The notes beneath the pieces are model-generated. The model ran no database searches, was not told the DNA's origin, and saw only the letters and a program-made list of their open reading frames with translations. Shown piece after piece: positions 15,601 to 25,094 of a stretch of 64,000 bases of DNA; the stretch's first letter is position 1, and each line of letters begins with the position of its first letter. The position numbers were made by a program, and so were the translations under genes. The DNA is from Sedimenticola selenatireducens DSM 17993 (GTDB lineage: Bacteria > Pseudomonadota > Gammaproteobacteria > Chromatiales > Chromatiaceae): assembly GCF_000428045.1 (NCBI RefSeq), contig NZ_ATZE01000001.1, forward strand, positions 285,156 to 349,155, read 5' to 3'.

Positions 15601-17034
15601 ATGAGTCCATTGTTACAACAGCTGGTAATTTACCGTGATGTCATCCTGCTGACGGTGGCGCTGTTGCTCCTGCTGCTGGCGTGGGGCCTCTGGCGGCGGC
15701 AATCGGCACTGTCCGGTCGGTTTGCCGAGCAGAGTCTGCAGACGCAATCCGATGCCGAGCGTCTGGAAGCGCTGGTGCGGGAGCAGGGCCGGCAACTGGG
15801 CCAACTGCTGCAGGATGATCGCGACCGGCAACGGGAGGTTGCCCACCGACTGCAGCAGCAGCTACAGCGGCAGACGGCCCACTCCCATCAGATACTCGAG
15901 CGGCGGCTGGGGGAACTGCAACAGGCGCTTCTACAGGACAGCGGCCAACTGAAGATCAACCTGACCGAGCGTTTCGAACAGCTGCAGCAGCGTGTCACCC
16001 AGACCCTTGCGGAGGGCCGGATCGCCCAGCAGGAGGGGTTGGCTCAGGGGCTTGAAGGGGTTGGGCGCCAGTTGATGGAAGGGCTTTCACGCACTACGGA
16101 TGCACTGGGCAAACAAGTCTTGATGTTGACCGAAAGCACGGATCAGCGGCTGAAAGAGATCGGCGGCCTGGTGGAGAAGCGTCTCCATGAGGGGTTCGAG
16201 AAGAGTAATGAGACCTTCAGTCGGGTGTTACAGCATCTTTCGCGGATTGACGAGGCGCAGAAACGTATTACCGAACTCTCCTCCAACGTAGTCAGTCTGC
16301 AGGAGGTACTCGCCGACAAGCGTTCGCGCGGGGCTTTCGGTGAAGTGCAGTTGAGTGCGCTGGTCGCCAACCTGATGCCGGAAAACAGCTACGTCCTGCA
16401 ATACACTCTCGGCAATCAGACGCGTGTGGACTGCATGCTGTTTCTGCCGGAGCCGACTGGAAAAATCGGCATCGATGCGAAATTTCCCCTGGAAAGCTAT
16501 CGGCGAATGACCGATAGCGACGCGCCAGAGCAGGAGCGTAGTCGCGCCACCAGCCAGTTCCGCCAGGATATTCGCAAGCATATCGATGACATTGCCGACA
16601 AGTATATTCTCCCGGGAGAGACCTCCGATGGGGCGGTAATGTTCATCCCCGCCGAGGCGGTCTTTGCCGAGATCCATGCGCACTACCCCGATCTGGTCGA
16701 TGCGGCTTGCCGGCGACGGGTCTGGCTGGTCTCGCCGACCACCATGATGGCAATTCTGACCACGGCACGGGCCGTGTTGAAGGATGCCGATACCCGTGAA
16801 CAGCTGCACCTGATCCAACACCACCTGCATCTGCTGTCAAAGGACTTTGGGCGTTTCCAGGGGCGCATGGATAAGCTCGCGGTGCATATCCGGCAGGCCC
16901 ATGACGATGTGAAGGATGTGAATATATCGGCTCAGAAAATCAGTAAGCGTTTCGTCCAGATCGAGCGGGTTGAGCTGGATGACCTGCCTGTCCCTGTGGC
17001 ATCTCCTGCTGTCGAGGAGGGGAGCGGCCAATAA
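15601..17034 (+). CDS. rmuC: DNA recombination protein RmuC
   Basis: 477 residues. One N-terminal transmembrane helix (about 13-28), a long Gln/Glu-rich coiled coil (about 35-240) and the conserved RmuC nuclease-like domain (RGAFGEVQL, DCMLFLPE, GIDAKFPLESY, MFIPAEAVFAEI). RmuC limits inversions at short inverted repeats. Length and architecture normal. Preceded by a GGCGGAGG-type box and convergent with a lipoprotein gene. Confidence 0.95.
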   Translation: MSPLLQQLVIYRDVILLTVALLLLLLAWGLWRRQSALSGRFAEQSLQTQSDAERLEALVREQGRQLGQLLQDDRDRQREVAHRLQQQLQRQTAHSHQILERRLGELQQALLQDSGQLKINLTERFEQLQQRVTQTLAEGRIAQQEGLAQGLEGVGRQLMEGLSRTTDALGKQVLMLTESTDQRLKEIGGLVEKRLHEGFEKSNETFSRVLQHLSRIDEAQKRITELSSNVVSLQEVLADKRSRGAFGEVQLSALVANLMPENSYVLQYTLGNQTRVDCMLFLPEPTGKIGIDAKFPLESYRRMTDSDAPEQERSRATSQFRQDIRKHIDDIADKYILPGETSDGAVMFIPAEAVFAEIHAHYPDLVDAACRRRVWLVSPTTMMAILTTARAVLKDADTREQLHLIQHHLHLLSKDFGRFQGRMDKLAVHIRQAHDDVKDVNISAQKISKRFVQIERVELDDLPVPVASPAVEEGSGQ

Positions 17035-17080
17035 CGCGGGCGCTTCCGCCCTGGTGGGAGTGTCGGTGATGACCCGCTAA

Positions 17081-17533
17081 TCAGTTTGCTGCTTGCCAGG
17101 TGCCATCAGGCTGGCGACAGGCAGTGCCGTAGACTGTCTCAGTGCGGCCGTCGATCACCGCCTCAGTGGTATATTCACGACAGGGACCACTGGTAGTCTC
17201 ATAAGTCCTGGTAGGGGTTACCTGGTAACTGTTGCCGCTATCGGGATTGCGCCAGCTTGATGTCCGGTTGATCGGGTTGGACTCCAGTGCCTGTTGTGAC
17301 CGGTAGCGGTCATTGTCATCCATCTGCTGGCCAATCGAACCGCCGATATAGGCGCCCGCCAGGGTGCCGACAATAATCGCAGCGGTGCGGCCTGATCCCC
17401 CGCCGACCTGATTGCCCAAAATGCCGCCCGCGATACCGCCAAGTACGGTGCCGGTGTCCCTTTTGCTGAGGTTTTCACAGCCAGTCAGCAGAAATAGCAG
17501 TATCAGCAGGGGAATAAGCCATCGTGAATACAT
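17081..17533 (-). CDS. glycine-zipper outer-membrane lipoprotein
   Basis: 150 residues. Lipoprotein signal with lipobox LLTGC (Cys19), then a glycine-zipper 2TM segment (GTVLGGIAGGILGNQVGG and TLAGAYIGGSIGQQMD), then a C-terminal domain with two Cys (GPCREYTTE and TACRQPDG). Same architecture as the RT0821/Lpp0805-type surface antigens, thought to sit in the outer membrane. Processing would rely on Lgt encoded at 922-1764. Confidence 0.88.
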   Translation of the reverse strand: MYSRWLIPLLILLFLLTGCENLSKRDTGTVLGGIAGGILGNQVGGGSGRTAAIIVGTLAGAYIGGSIGQQMDDNDRYRSQQALESNPINRTSSWRNPDSGNSYQVTPTRTYETTSGPCREYTTEAVIDGRTETVYGTACRQPDGTWQAAN

Positions 17534-17855
17534 AGTAGACTCCAGTAAAATCCGACTTGGTGATTTCCATACTTCTAATTATACGCCGTTCGGTGGCTGC
17601 TTTGACTGATAGCTTTTCCAGTTTGATATCCGGTCGGTTGCCACCAGATGCCCTTAACTGTCTGGTCAATGCTGTTATCAGCGTTGCGTCAATGTTTGTT
17701 TTCATGCCGGTTCAGGATGATACCCGGTCTGTTTTTGTCACAGAATCATCGATCAGTCGCGGCTGCTGGGATTGGACGTGGTTTTTAAGCTATATTGAGC
17801 TGAGAATGCATTTGTAAGAACGGTGCATCAGAAAAGAATCAATGGAGGAACGGGG
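17534..17855. other. intergenic between lipoprotein and CsgG-like gene
   Basis: About 320 bases with divergent promoter function expected. No convincing gene; the frames seen lack start signals or family features. Confidence 0.4.
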
Positions 17856-19082
17856 ATGCTGATTTATAAAAGAGGGCTCGTGTTTGCTTGGGTATTGTTT
17901 ACCCTTGGTTTTCTGTCGGTCGCCCGGGCTGATTTTGTCGCCTTTTCAGTCACCACCGAAGGCGAACGGCTGCCGTTGCCGCAAGATGTCGACAGTATCG
18001 ATGTCGAGTATCTGGTGAATGTTGAATGGGGGCAATACAGCGGTAACAAGACCCGGATCGGCGTGCTTCAGGTGGAGAACAACTCCAGTGCATCATCCGT
18101 CAACGTGATGGGCCCCGGCGGCGCAGTGACCTACAACGCCAGTAGTGGGGGCGTGCCGGTACAGGGAATCGAAGCGATACTGACCGATGTAATGCATCGA
18201 ACCGGTCGTTTTCGCATGGTCGAGCGCAAGGTACTGGATCAGACACTGAGAGAACAGGATCTAGGTGCCTCCGGGCGCATCGCCAAGCCTTCCGCGGCCA
18301 AGGTGGGCCAAGTGCTGGGTGCCGAGTACCTTTTTCAGGCTGTGGTTACCAACTATGAGGCCGGCGTGGAAGAGAAGGGCGGTGGCCTGGGTGGCCTGAT
18401 CGGGGGCAGCGCCGGTGCACTGCTGGGCGGTCTTTCAATGAAATCAAGTAAAGCGATCATCGGGATGAATTTCCGGCTGATCAATGCCGAAACCAGCGAG
18501 ATTATCTATACCGATCAGGTGCAGGTCGACCTCTCTTCATCCGGTCTCAATTTTGGCGGGCTTGGTTTCACCGGCGGTGTCGGGCTGGGTGGCTTTCTCT
18601 CCGACTATTCCAAGACGCCCATAGGTCACGCGGTGATCGCGGCTGTCAACAAGGGGGTGTTTGACCTGGTTCGGCAGGTTGGCAGTCAAGCACCCAGTGG
18701 ATCGGTGGTGCAGGTGAAGAACGGAAATGTCTATCTCAATCTGGGTGATGGCGCTGTCGCCGTAGGTGATATGTTGACCCTGATGGAGCGCGGGGAGAAG
18801 CTCATCGATCCGGACACCGGTATCGCGCTGGGTGGTGAGGATGAACCCATTGGCGAACTGAAAGTGACTTCGGTTAAAGAGAAATACTCACTGGCCAAGC
18901 CGGTGGGCATCAAGCTTTCAAAGATCAAACGGGGTAACAAGGTGGTCTCTCAGCGCCAGTCCGATCCGCTGAAGTACGCCAGCTCTTTTGCACCGCCGAA
19001 AAAGAGTGGTGGATTCTTCAGTGGTGGCGGCAATAACACCAACTCCGGATCCAACAGTTGGGGTACCGGCCCACAGAATTAG
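17856..19082 (+). CDS. CsgG-like secreted protein
   Basis: 408 residues from ATG 17856, chosen because GGAGGAA lies 6 nt upstream and a signal peptide follows (cleavage near ARADF). A CsgG fold is suggested by the RIGVLQVENNSS strand, the AILTDVMHRTGRFRMVERKVLDQTLREQ segment (typical of CsgG/curli-pore relatives) and LGAEYLFQAVVTNYE. There is no lipobox Cys. A Gly-rich insertion (GGGLGGLIGGSAGALLGG, about 188-205) and a Gly/Asn/Ser-rich tail follow. CsgG-like proteins export or anchor surface proteins. No curli genes nearby. Confidence 0.82.
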   Translation: MLIYKRGLVFAWVLFTLGFLSVARADFVAFSVTTEGERLPLPQDVDSIDVEYLVNVEWGQYSGNKTRIGVLQVENNSSASSVNVMGPGGAVTYNASSGGVPVQGIEAILTDVMHRTGRFRMVERKVLDQTLREQDLGASGRIAKPSAAKVGQVLGAEYLFQAVVTNYEAGVEEKGGGLGGLIGGSAGALLGGLSMKSSKAIIGMNFRLINAETSEIIYTDQVQVDLSSSGLNFGGLGFTGGVGLGGFLSDYSKTPIGHAVIAAVNKGVFDLVRQVGSQAPSGSVVQVKNGNVYLNLGDGAVAVGDMLTLMERGEKLIDPDTGIALGGEDEPIGELKVTSVKEKYSLAKPVGIKLSKIKRGNKVVSQRQSDPLKYASSFAPPKKSGGFFSGGGNNTNSGSNSWGTGPQN

Positions 19083-19095
19083 TATCGGCGGGCAT

Positions 19096-19121
19096 GGAGA
19101 GTGCCGGCCCGGGCACTCTCC
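19096..19121. terminator. bidirectional hairpin between convergent genes
   Basis: GGAGAGTGCC-GGCCCG-GGCACTCTCC, a perfect 10-bp stem between the CsgG-like stop and the rhodanese stop. No T tract, so termination efficiency is uncertain. Confidence 0.6.
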
Positions 19122-19131
19122 GCGTTCTGAT

Positions 19132-19560
19132 TCAGCACTGTTCCCAGGGTAGTCCGTGGTAGCGCCAGCCATTGAGAGAACTGCGCTGATGGTGGTCGTT
19201 AAGCTCTCCCTCGAACCCTTCGTCAACGTGAAATACACGGTGGAAGTCCGACTTGATCAGTACCTTGCCGGCTTCGAGGGAGCGTTTGCCACTACGACAG
19301 ATCAGTATGACCGGTGCACAGCCTTCATCCTCACTGCAGGTGGCTCCACCCAGCACCAGTTTGCGAATGTCGGTCACAAAATGGGGGTTGACTGTCCAGT
19401 CGGGTTCATCAATCCAGGCTACATGGACGGCCCCCTTGGCATGACCGACAAACAGAAACTCCATACTTGAGCGGATATCCACCAGGATAGCCCTGGGGTC
19501 ATCTTCCAGCATCTGGTAAGCCTGTTGCGGATTCAGCGGAATTGGTTCAGCGTCGCTCAT
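19132..19560 (-). CDS. single-domain rhodanese
   Basis: 142 residues, cytoplasmic. Rhodanese fold with DIRSSMEF (substrate-channel strand) and active loop LICRSGKRS with the catalytic Cys, plus an insertion (GGATCSEDEGCAP) carrying two further Cys. Transfers sulfane sulfur; possible feeder for the Dsr system, by inference only. Divergent from the LpxL-like gene, with an 80-bp gap. Confidence 0.9.
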   Translation of the reverse strand: MSDAEPIPLNPQQAYQMLEDDPRAILVDIRSSMEFLFVGHAKGAVHVAWIDEPDWTVNPHFVTDIRKLVLGGATCSEDEGCAPVILICRSGKRSLEAGKVLIKSDFHRVFHVDEGFEGELNDHHQRSSLNGWRYHGLPWEQC

Positions 19561-19640
19561 CTCTCTACTCCTGGTTTGATTTCGGTATGCCTGAGGCCGG
19601 GGTATAATACCGACAATTCTGTGCCTAATAAATATATCTT

Positions 19641-20543
19641 ATGCGTGACAAGATTATACTTTCCATTTTAGCCTTTTTTTCTTGGTTGCCACTCTCTGCG
19701 GCACAAGGCTTGGGAGGGCTGATCGGGCGCATCGCTTTTCTGGTACCCAACAAGGAGCGGCGGATAGCCAGGATCAATATCAAGACCTGCCTCCCTGAGC
19801 TGGATCCGGTGCAGCGGGAGGTCCTGCTTAGAGACAGCATGATCGAGACCGCCAAGGGACTGGTGGAGATGCCCGTGGTCTGGGCTTCTCCACCCAGTCA
19901 CTGGATTGACCGGATGCAGCCGGGGGAAGGAGCCGGGCTCTTCGAGTCGGCGATGCTCCAGGGTAGAGGCGTGATTGCGGTCGGCCCGCATCTCGGCAAC
20001 TGGGAAGTCGGCCTGCACTACCTCACTTCGCTGGCAAAAGTCACCGCAATCTACCGGCCGCCCCGACAGGAGGGGCTGGATGGCCTGCTCAAGCAGGGTA
20101 GAAGCAAAGGTGGGGCGACACTGGTGCCGGCGACCCCACAGGGCGTGAAGGCGCTCTATGGTGCGCTCAAGCGAGGGGAGATAATGGCCCTGTTGGCGGA
20201 TCAGCAACCCAAGGCCGCAGGGCGTCAGGGTGGGGTTTTTGCTCCCTTCTTTGGGCATCCGGCACTGACCATGGTACTGGTTGGTCGTTTGGCGAGAAAG
20301 ACCGGTGCGCCGGTGTTGTTCTGGTTTGCCGAGCGCCTGCCAAAGGCTGAAGGCTATCGAATGCACTGGTTCGAGGCGCCGGAGGAGATCTACAGCGACG
20401 ATCAGGAAAAGACGGCGGAGGCCCTTAATCGAGGCCTGGAAGCCTGTATCCGCAAGGCGCCGGCCCAGTATCTCTGGAGCTACAAACGATTTACCAGTCA
20501 ACCGGATGGGGTGATTTCGCCCTATTACAAAACGGTCTCCTGA
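19641..20543 (+). CDS. lysophospholipid/lipid A acyltransferase, LpxL/HtrB family
   Basis: 300 residues. N-terminal hydrophobic segment and the family's catalytic HLGNWE (H-x4-E) with downstream DQQPKAAGRQGGVFAPFFG. Adds secondary acyl chains to Kdo2-lipid IVA from acyl-ACP at the inner membrane. Length is normal. Whether it is the LpxL, LpxM or LpxP equivalent cannot be decided from one copy. Confidence 0.92.
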   Translation: MRDKIILSILAFFSWLPLSAAQGLGGLIGRIAFLVPNKERRIARINIKTCLPELDPVQREVLLRDSMIETAKGLVEMPVVWASPPSHWIDRMQPGEGAGLFESAMLQGRGVIAVGPHLGNWEVGLHYLTSLAKVTAIYRPPRQEGLDGLLKQGRSKGGATLVPATPQGVKALYGALKRGEIMALLADQQPKAAGRQGGVFAPFFGHPALTMVLVGRLARKTGAPVLFWFAERLPKAEGYRMHWFEAPEEIYSDDQEKTAEALNRGLEACIRKAPAQYLWSYKRFTSQPDGVISPYYKTVS

Positions 20544-20819
20544 CGCTCCGCCCAAGACGAGAGACCAGTTCTTGTTCTGAGCATTTCCGGATCGGGTTGG
20601 TTTGCTGTTCTTGAGCAGTAGGCCGGGGGCTGAGTGTTCCCTCGCCTGCACTGACGTTGGATGTGCCACAAGCCAAAATGCCGCTGCCTTCAATAAGATG
20701 AACACCTTTTTTTACTGATTTCCTAAAGTGTTGTTTCCGGCTTGCCGTTAATTAAGCCAGAGTGGGTTGACGTTGATGGCAGGCGGAAAGGTTGCTGTCT
20801 CTGATTTGAGAGACTTTTA

Positions 20820-22661
20820 ATGGTGAAGCGACGAGATGTTCGAAACAGATTATTGAGATTATTTGTTGGCGTGCTGCTGATAGCGGCCTGCAGTGCCCAG
20901 GCGGCCGAGATGGGTGGGAAGTCGGATGCCCGGATACTGATCGATATCTCCGGTAGTATGAAGCAAAATGACCCGCAAAACCTTCGGCGGCCGGCTCTCC
21001 GCATGTTGGTGGGACTGTTGCCCGAGGATGCCAGGGCCGGTGTCTGGACCTTTGGCCAGTACGTCAATATGCTGATACCTCTTGGCCAGGTGGATGCGGC
21101 TTGGAAAAACAAGGCGCGCGCCGAAGCCGGGAATATCGCCTCTCCGGGCCAGTTCACCAATATTGAAGATGTTATCAAGCGATCCATCGCCGACTGGGAA
21201 GGGTCGGCCACCCTGTATCAGCGTCACCTGATCCTGCTGACCGATGGCATGGTCGATATCAGTAAAAATCCCAAAAAGAACGCTGCTTCGCGACAATATA
21301 TTCTCGAACAACTGCTGCCCAAATTGCAGTCTCATGATGCCCAGGTGCACACCATTGCACTCTCCGAGCGGGCCGATCACGAGCTGATGCGGACCCTCTC
21401 CCGGGAGACCGGTGGCTGGTATGAACAGGTCAATGACGCCGAGCATCTGCAGCGGGTATTCCTGCGTATCTTTGAGAAGGTGGGGCGCCCGGATACCGTG
21501 CCGCTGAAAGATAACAAATTTCTGGTGGACAGCAGTATCCAGGAGGTAACGCTGCTGGTGTTTCGCAAGGAGTCGGCTGAGCCGACGCAGGTTATTACGC
21601 CCTCCGGAGCGCAGTTTGATGCGAAGAGTGCCCCGCAAAATGTCAGCTGGCACCGGGATATTGGTTATGACCTGTTGACCATCTCCCATCCAGAGACCGG
21701 CGAGTGGCGTATACAGGCGGCGATGGATCCGGACAACCGGGTGATCGTGGTGACGGATCTGAAAATGCGCAGCAGCCAGTTGCCCAGTCGTTTCGTGCTG
21801 GGTGAAGTGCTTCCCGTGACCGTCTCTTTTACCAATCAGGGCAAACAGATCACCCGTAAAGACTTTCTGGATGTGGTGAATCTGAAAAGTGGTCATACGG
21901 ATAGTAACGGTACTGGAGAAGCGCGGCCGATATTTGATGATGGTCAGGATGGTGATAAGGCGGCCGGAGACGGTGAGTTTACCCTTCAGGTTGGACAGGG
22001 GTTGGCGGCCGGTAAAGTCGAATTGGTAATCCTTGCTCAAGGAAAAACCTTTCAGCGTGAACAGCGCCAACTCTTTGAGCTGGCGGATCCGATTCCCATG
22101 CAGGTAACATCGACCGATGAAGGGGAGACAAAGGTTCGGGTGCAGCCGGATGCGGAGTTGGTGGATCTGGAAAGCTTGGAAATCAAGGCTGCTCTGGTGT
22201 CGCAAGCAGGTGAAGAGCAGCCCGTTATGCTCTTGCCCTCTGCGGAAGCGGGCGTGCTGGAGACCAGTATTGCCACACAGGAGTTGCTGGGGGATTGGAC
22301 GCTGTCCATTTCCGCCACGGGACAAACGAGGTCCGGCACCGAGCTGGATCTGACGCTAGACCCAGTGCGGGTGCGAGGTACGGCCACTCCTCCTGCCGAT
22401 CCGCCTGAAGAAGTGGTGGAAAAAACACCGGAAGTGCAGGAACCGGCTGTGGAGCCTGCGACGATGCAGGCGCCCCTTGCAGATGAACCGGCTACAGAGG
22501 AGGATAATTCTACCTTCCAGGTTGCACTTTTTGGTGGTATCAATCTATTACTGATCATTCTGGTGGTGCTGGCTATCTGGATTATGCGGCGTCGTAAGCA
22601 AGAGCCGGAATTCCAACTGGTCGAAGAAGATCAGCTGGTTGAGGAGGCGACAGCAAAATGA
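20820..22661 (+). CDS. membrane-anchored von Willebrand factor A-domain protein
   Basis: 613 residues. Signal peptide (cleavage near AQAAE), a VWA domain (about 38-215) with the MIDAS signature DISGSM and LLTDGMVD, an Ig-like/TIGR03503-type middle region, a Pro/Glu-rich linker (about 520-565) and one C-terminal transmembrane helix (about 570-590) with a short basic then acidic tail. Topology: VWA in the periplasm, tail in the cytoplasm. Overlaps the next gene by four bases (ATGA), so they form a pair. Metal-dependent protein binding is expected; partner unknown. Confidence 0.85.
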   Translation: MVKRRDVRNRLLRLFVGVLLIAACSAQAAEMGGKSDARILIDISGSMKQNDPQNLRRPALRMLVGLLPEDARAGVWTFGQYVNMLIPLGQVDAAWKNKARAEAGNIASPGQFTNIEDVIKRSIADWEGSATLYQRHLILLTDGMVDISKNPKKNAASRQYILEQLLPKLQSHDAQVHTIALSERADHELMRTLSRETGGWYEQVNDAEHLQRVFLRIFEKVGRPDTVPLKDNKFLVDSSIQEVTLLVFRKESAEPTQVITPSGAQFDAKSAPQNVSWHRDIGYDLLTISHPETGEWRIQAAMDPDNRVIVVTDLKMRSSQLPSRFVLGEVLPVTVSFTNQGKQITRKDFLDVVNLKSGHTDSNGTGEARPIFDDGQDGDKAAGDGEFTLQVGQGLAAGKVELVILAQGKTFQREQRQLFELADPIPMQVTSTDEGETKVRVQPDAELVDLESLEIKAALVSQAGEEQPVMLLPSAEAGVLETSIATQELLGDWTLSISATGQTRSGTELDLTLDPVRVRGTATPPADPPEEVVEKTPEVQEPAVEPATMQAPLADEPATEEDNSTFQVALFGGINLLLIILVVLAIWIMRRRKQEPEFQLVEEDQLVEEATAK

Positions 22662-23599
22662 TCGAGGTGAGTAAATTACTGCTGCTGGTATTGGGCGAAC
22701 TCCTCCTGCTGAGTGTCGTCTATGCGGGCATTGTCAATTTTCTTGCCTTGTCAAAACGCCGTCGTGAACGCTCGGCGATCAAGAAGCTTGTTGCGCGAAT
22801 CAAGGAGGATAGTGATCGACGTGAGGCTGAAACACGCGCGATCATGAAGGAGCGGTTTGGATTAACTGATGAAAAACTTGACAAGGCTGTTCATAAGATT
22901 GCCCGTGAAGAGAAGGCATTCTACCAAACCCTTATTGATGTATTCCTGAGACGAGATACCGAGGCGGTGCAGAATCTGAGTGTCGATTACGAGAGTTCTG
23001 TTGATGCCTACAGGACGATTGAGATCCCCGACCGGGCAGAACCTGCAAAAGATGGTGAAGAGTCGGATGATCGTTCAGAAGAGCTGATTTTGCTAAAGGC
23101 TGAAAACCAGCGGCTGACGGATGAGTTGCAACTGACCATGAATACCATGGGGAACATGCTGAGCGAATATACGCAGATGTTCGCCGGTGGTGCCGATGTC
23201 AGTCTGGACAGGGAAAAAATGCGGGAAATTATCGCACCTGTCGCTGACGAGAGCGGCGATTCAATGCCAACCATGGTGGAGGAGGATACGGATTTAGCGG
23301 ATGCGCTTGCCCTTCAGGATTCCGACCAGGAGTCGGATGATGAGGGTGCAGGAGTGGCTGCCGAAGAAATATCGGCGGATGACAATGACCTGAAGGCACT
23401 GGATGAAGAGCTGGGAATGCTGGATCTTTCAGCTGAGGATCTTGCCAAGGATGACCATACGCCGGCAATCGATCTGGATGAAACAGTTGTCGTTTCTCTG
23501 GATCAGGACACCGTGCCGACTGACGAGATAATAGATCTGGATGACGAGGTGGTAAATCTGGATGATGTGCTGGATGATCCTGATACAAAGAATTCGTAA
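22658..23599 (+). CDS. membrane-anchored acidic coiled-coil protein paired with the VWA protein
   Basis: 313 residues, no family recognised. N-terminal transmembrane helix (about 7-28), a basic patch (SKRRRERSAIKKL), helical region with EELILLKAENQRLTDELQLTMN (about 145-166) and a very acidic, repetitive Asp/Glu-rich tail (about 200-313, several D-L-D-E patterns such as IDLDETVVVSLD). The tail would lie in the cytoplasm. Translationally coupled to the VWA gene and likely its partner. Confidence 0.75.
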   Translation: MIEVSKLLLLVLGELLLLSVVYAGIVNFLALSKRRRERSAIKKLVARIKEDSDRREAETRAIMKERFGLTDEKLDKAVHKIAREEKAFYQTLIDVFLRRDTEAVQNLSVDYESSVDAYRTIEIPDRAEPAKDGEESDDRSEELILLKAENQRLTDELQLTMNTMGNMLSEYTQMFAGGADVSLDREKMREIIAPVADESGDSMPTMVEEDTDLADALALQDSDQESDDEGAGVAAEEISADDNDLKALDEELGMLDLSAEDLAKDDHTPAIDLDETVVVSLDQDTVPTDEIIDLDDEVVNLDDVLDDPDTKNS

Positions 23600-23774
23600 T
23601 TTTTCCGGATTATGCGCCAGATCCAGCCAGGGTCGAATACGTTCATTCGTAGCTAATATTTTTATTGAATACTGCTGGGCCGGATGGGTAAACAGGTAGC
23701 ACTCCGGTCCAGATTTCTACCTGTCAGGCCTTGCAAGGCATACCTCCCTGTATTGCCCTGCAAGTCAGAAGTCA
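23600..23774. other. intergenic between convergent genes
   Basis: Contains inverted repeat ACAGGTAG / CTACCTGT (about 23692-23732) that may end transcription from either side; nothing else seen. Confidence 0.35.
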
Positions 23775-24089
23775 TCAGCTGACCGTAACCGCGGCGGACT
23801 CACTGTTACCCTTGTTGTCCACCCAGGTCAGTGTCAACTCATCTCCCTCCGCTGCCCCCTTGTACTTGAAGGAGATATAGGGGTTTTTAGAGATGCCGCC
23901 ACTCCATTGGGCGGTAAGCACCTCTTTACCGGCTGATGAGCAGGTAATTTCCTGAATGAAATGCGCTGGAATGGTTTCACCTTTACTGTCTTTACGGTTA
24001 CCGGTTTCCATTGGGTGGGTCATCAATGCCTTGACGGTAACCACATCCTCTTTGAGTTTGGCGCGTATTTTGATGGAGTTGCTTGCCAT
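23775..24089 (-). CDS. soxZ: sulfur-carrier complex subunit SoxZ
   Basis: 104 residues. SoxZ pairs with SoxY to form the periplasmic carrier on whose cysteine thiosulfate is bound during Sox oxidation. The Ig-like fold signature is seen (SIKIRAKLKEDVVTVKALMTHPMETG, then WSGGISKNPYISFKYKG). GAGGA box before ATG 24089. Lies 71 bp after soxY in the same direction. No soxA, soxX, soxB or soxCD in the window, as in many Dsr oxidisers where sox genes are scattered. Confidence 0.95.
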   Translation of the reverse strand: MASNSIKIRAKLKEDVVTVKALMTHPMETGNRKDSKGETIPAHFIQEITCSSAGKEVLTAQWSGGISKNPYISFKYKGAAEGDELTLTWVDNKGNSESAAVTVS

Positions 24090-24160
24090 TGTTCAGTCCT
24101 CATAAACCTGTTCTGATCCGATTGGCCCGGATAAATCATCACCCGGGAAGCCGGAGATAC

Positions 24161-24637
24161 TTATCCGCCACAGCCACCGATGGTGACCTTAACCTCTTTA
24201 CCCGCCTTATAGAGCTTACCGTCCGATTTGACCACGGCGATTACATCACCGCTCTTGCCCATTTTGATGCGGGAGGATACGAAGCCTTCGGCGCCCTCCT
24301 TCAGATTGAAATTGGCGATCAGCGGGACCGGGTTGTTGGCGGCGATAATGGCGATTGACTCGACTCCGGGGAGCGTGGTGGATACGGTCACCGGTACCAC
24401 GGCACCATTTTCCGCGATGTCGGGGGCCTTGATAGTGATGTCGCCACTCTCTTCCGCACTATCCGATCCCATCAGGGAGCTCAGCGCGCCGGGAATATCT
24501 TTTGCGGTAAAAGCCTCTTTTGGCCAGGCGGCCAGCACTGCTTTTGGGGTCAACAGGCCCGCGCCGATAGCGATACCGATTGCACTGCTGGCAATAGTGC
24601 CTTTCAGTAACATCCGACGTGTTAAATCTGTCTTCAT
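24161..24637 (-). CDS. soxY: sulfur-carrier protein SoxY
   Basis: 158 residues from ATG 24637, chosen for the AGGAG box five bases upstream and the Tat signal starting MKTDLTRRMLLKG; a longer frame from 24655 is less likely. The protein ends VTIGGCGG, the flexible C-terminal arm whose Cys carries the sulfur intermediate. Exported folded by Tat together with SoxZ. First gene of soxYZ. Confidence 0.96.
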   Translation of the reverse strand: MKTDLTRRMLLKGTIASSAIGIAIGAGLLTPKAVLAAWPKEAFTAKDIPGALSSLMGSDSAEESGDITIKAPDIAENGAVVPVTVSTTLPGVESIAIIAANNPVPLIANFNLKEGAEGFVSSRIKMGKSGDVIAVVKSDGKLYKAGKEVKVTIGGCGG

Positions 24638-25094
24638 TTCTATCTCCTGTCTCAACAGAGGGAACGTGTTTGTCTGTCGTTAAGAGGCGTCATACGTCTG
24701 GCGCAAAAGGCCCAAACCGAGTGTCTGTTTTCAAAAGAGGTCCGGGGGATGGGGCTGCCCGTGATCCGGGAGCTTTTGAAGCTGCAAGCGCTGTGTGACA
24801 TCCCAAAGGTGTGTTGGGTATGTTTCAATCGACTGCTCTATTCACGCTCTTTGGTAGGGGCGTTTATAAGCAAGAGATATGACCACATAAGCGGTTTATG
24901 TGCTGCAGAATCAATCCTGGTTGACCTCGATCGAAAGGTCTGTGTGTATAACCTCCAATAATGTCCATGGCCAGCGGATTGACGGATTATGGTTGTTATA
25001 AATAGTACGTTCCGCCTAGCTGGTGCCGTAGGGCAGGACCAAGCATAACCCATGCCTTGATCATGGAAAAGAGGGATATTACTAACCTCGCCGC
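24638..25094. other. 457-bp intergenic region holding the soxYZ promoter
   Basis: No gene recognised. Short frames on both strands lack features. An imperfect palindrome GACCTCGATCGAAAGGTC lies at about 24924-24941 and could be an operator for soxYZ, which is transcribed leftwards from here. This is weak evidence. Confidence 0.3.

Noticed and set aside
24749..25053. Short frames in the soxY upstream region
   Set aside because: No family features on either strand; likely regulatory DNA.
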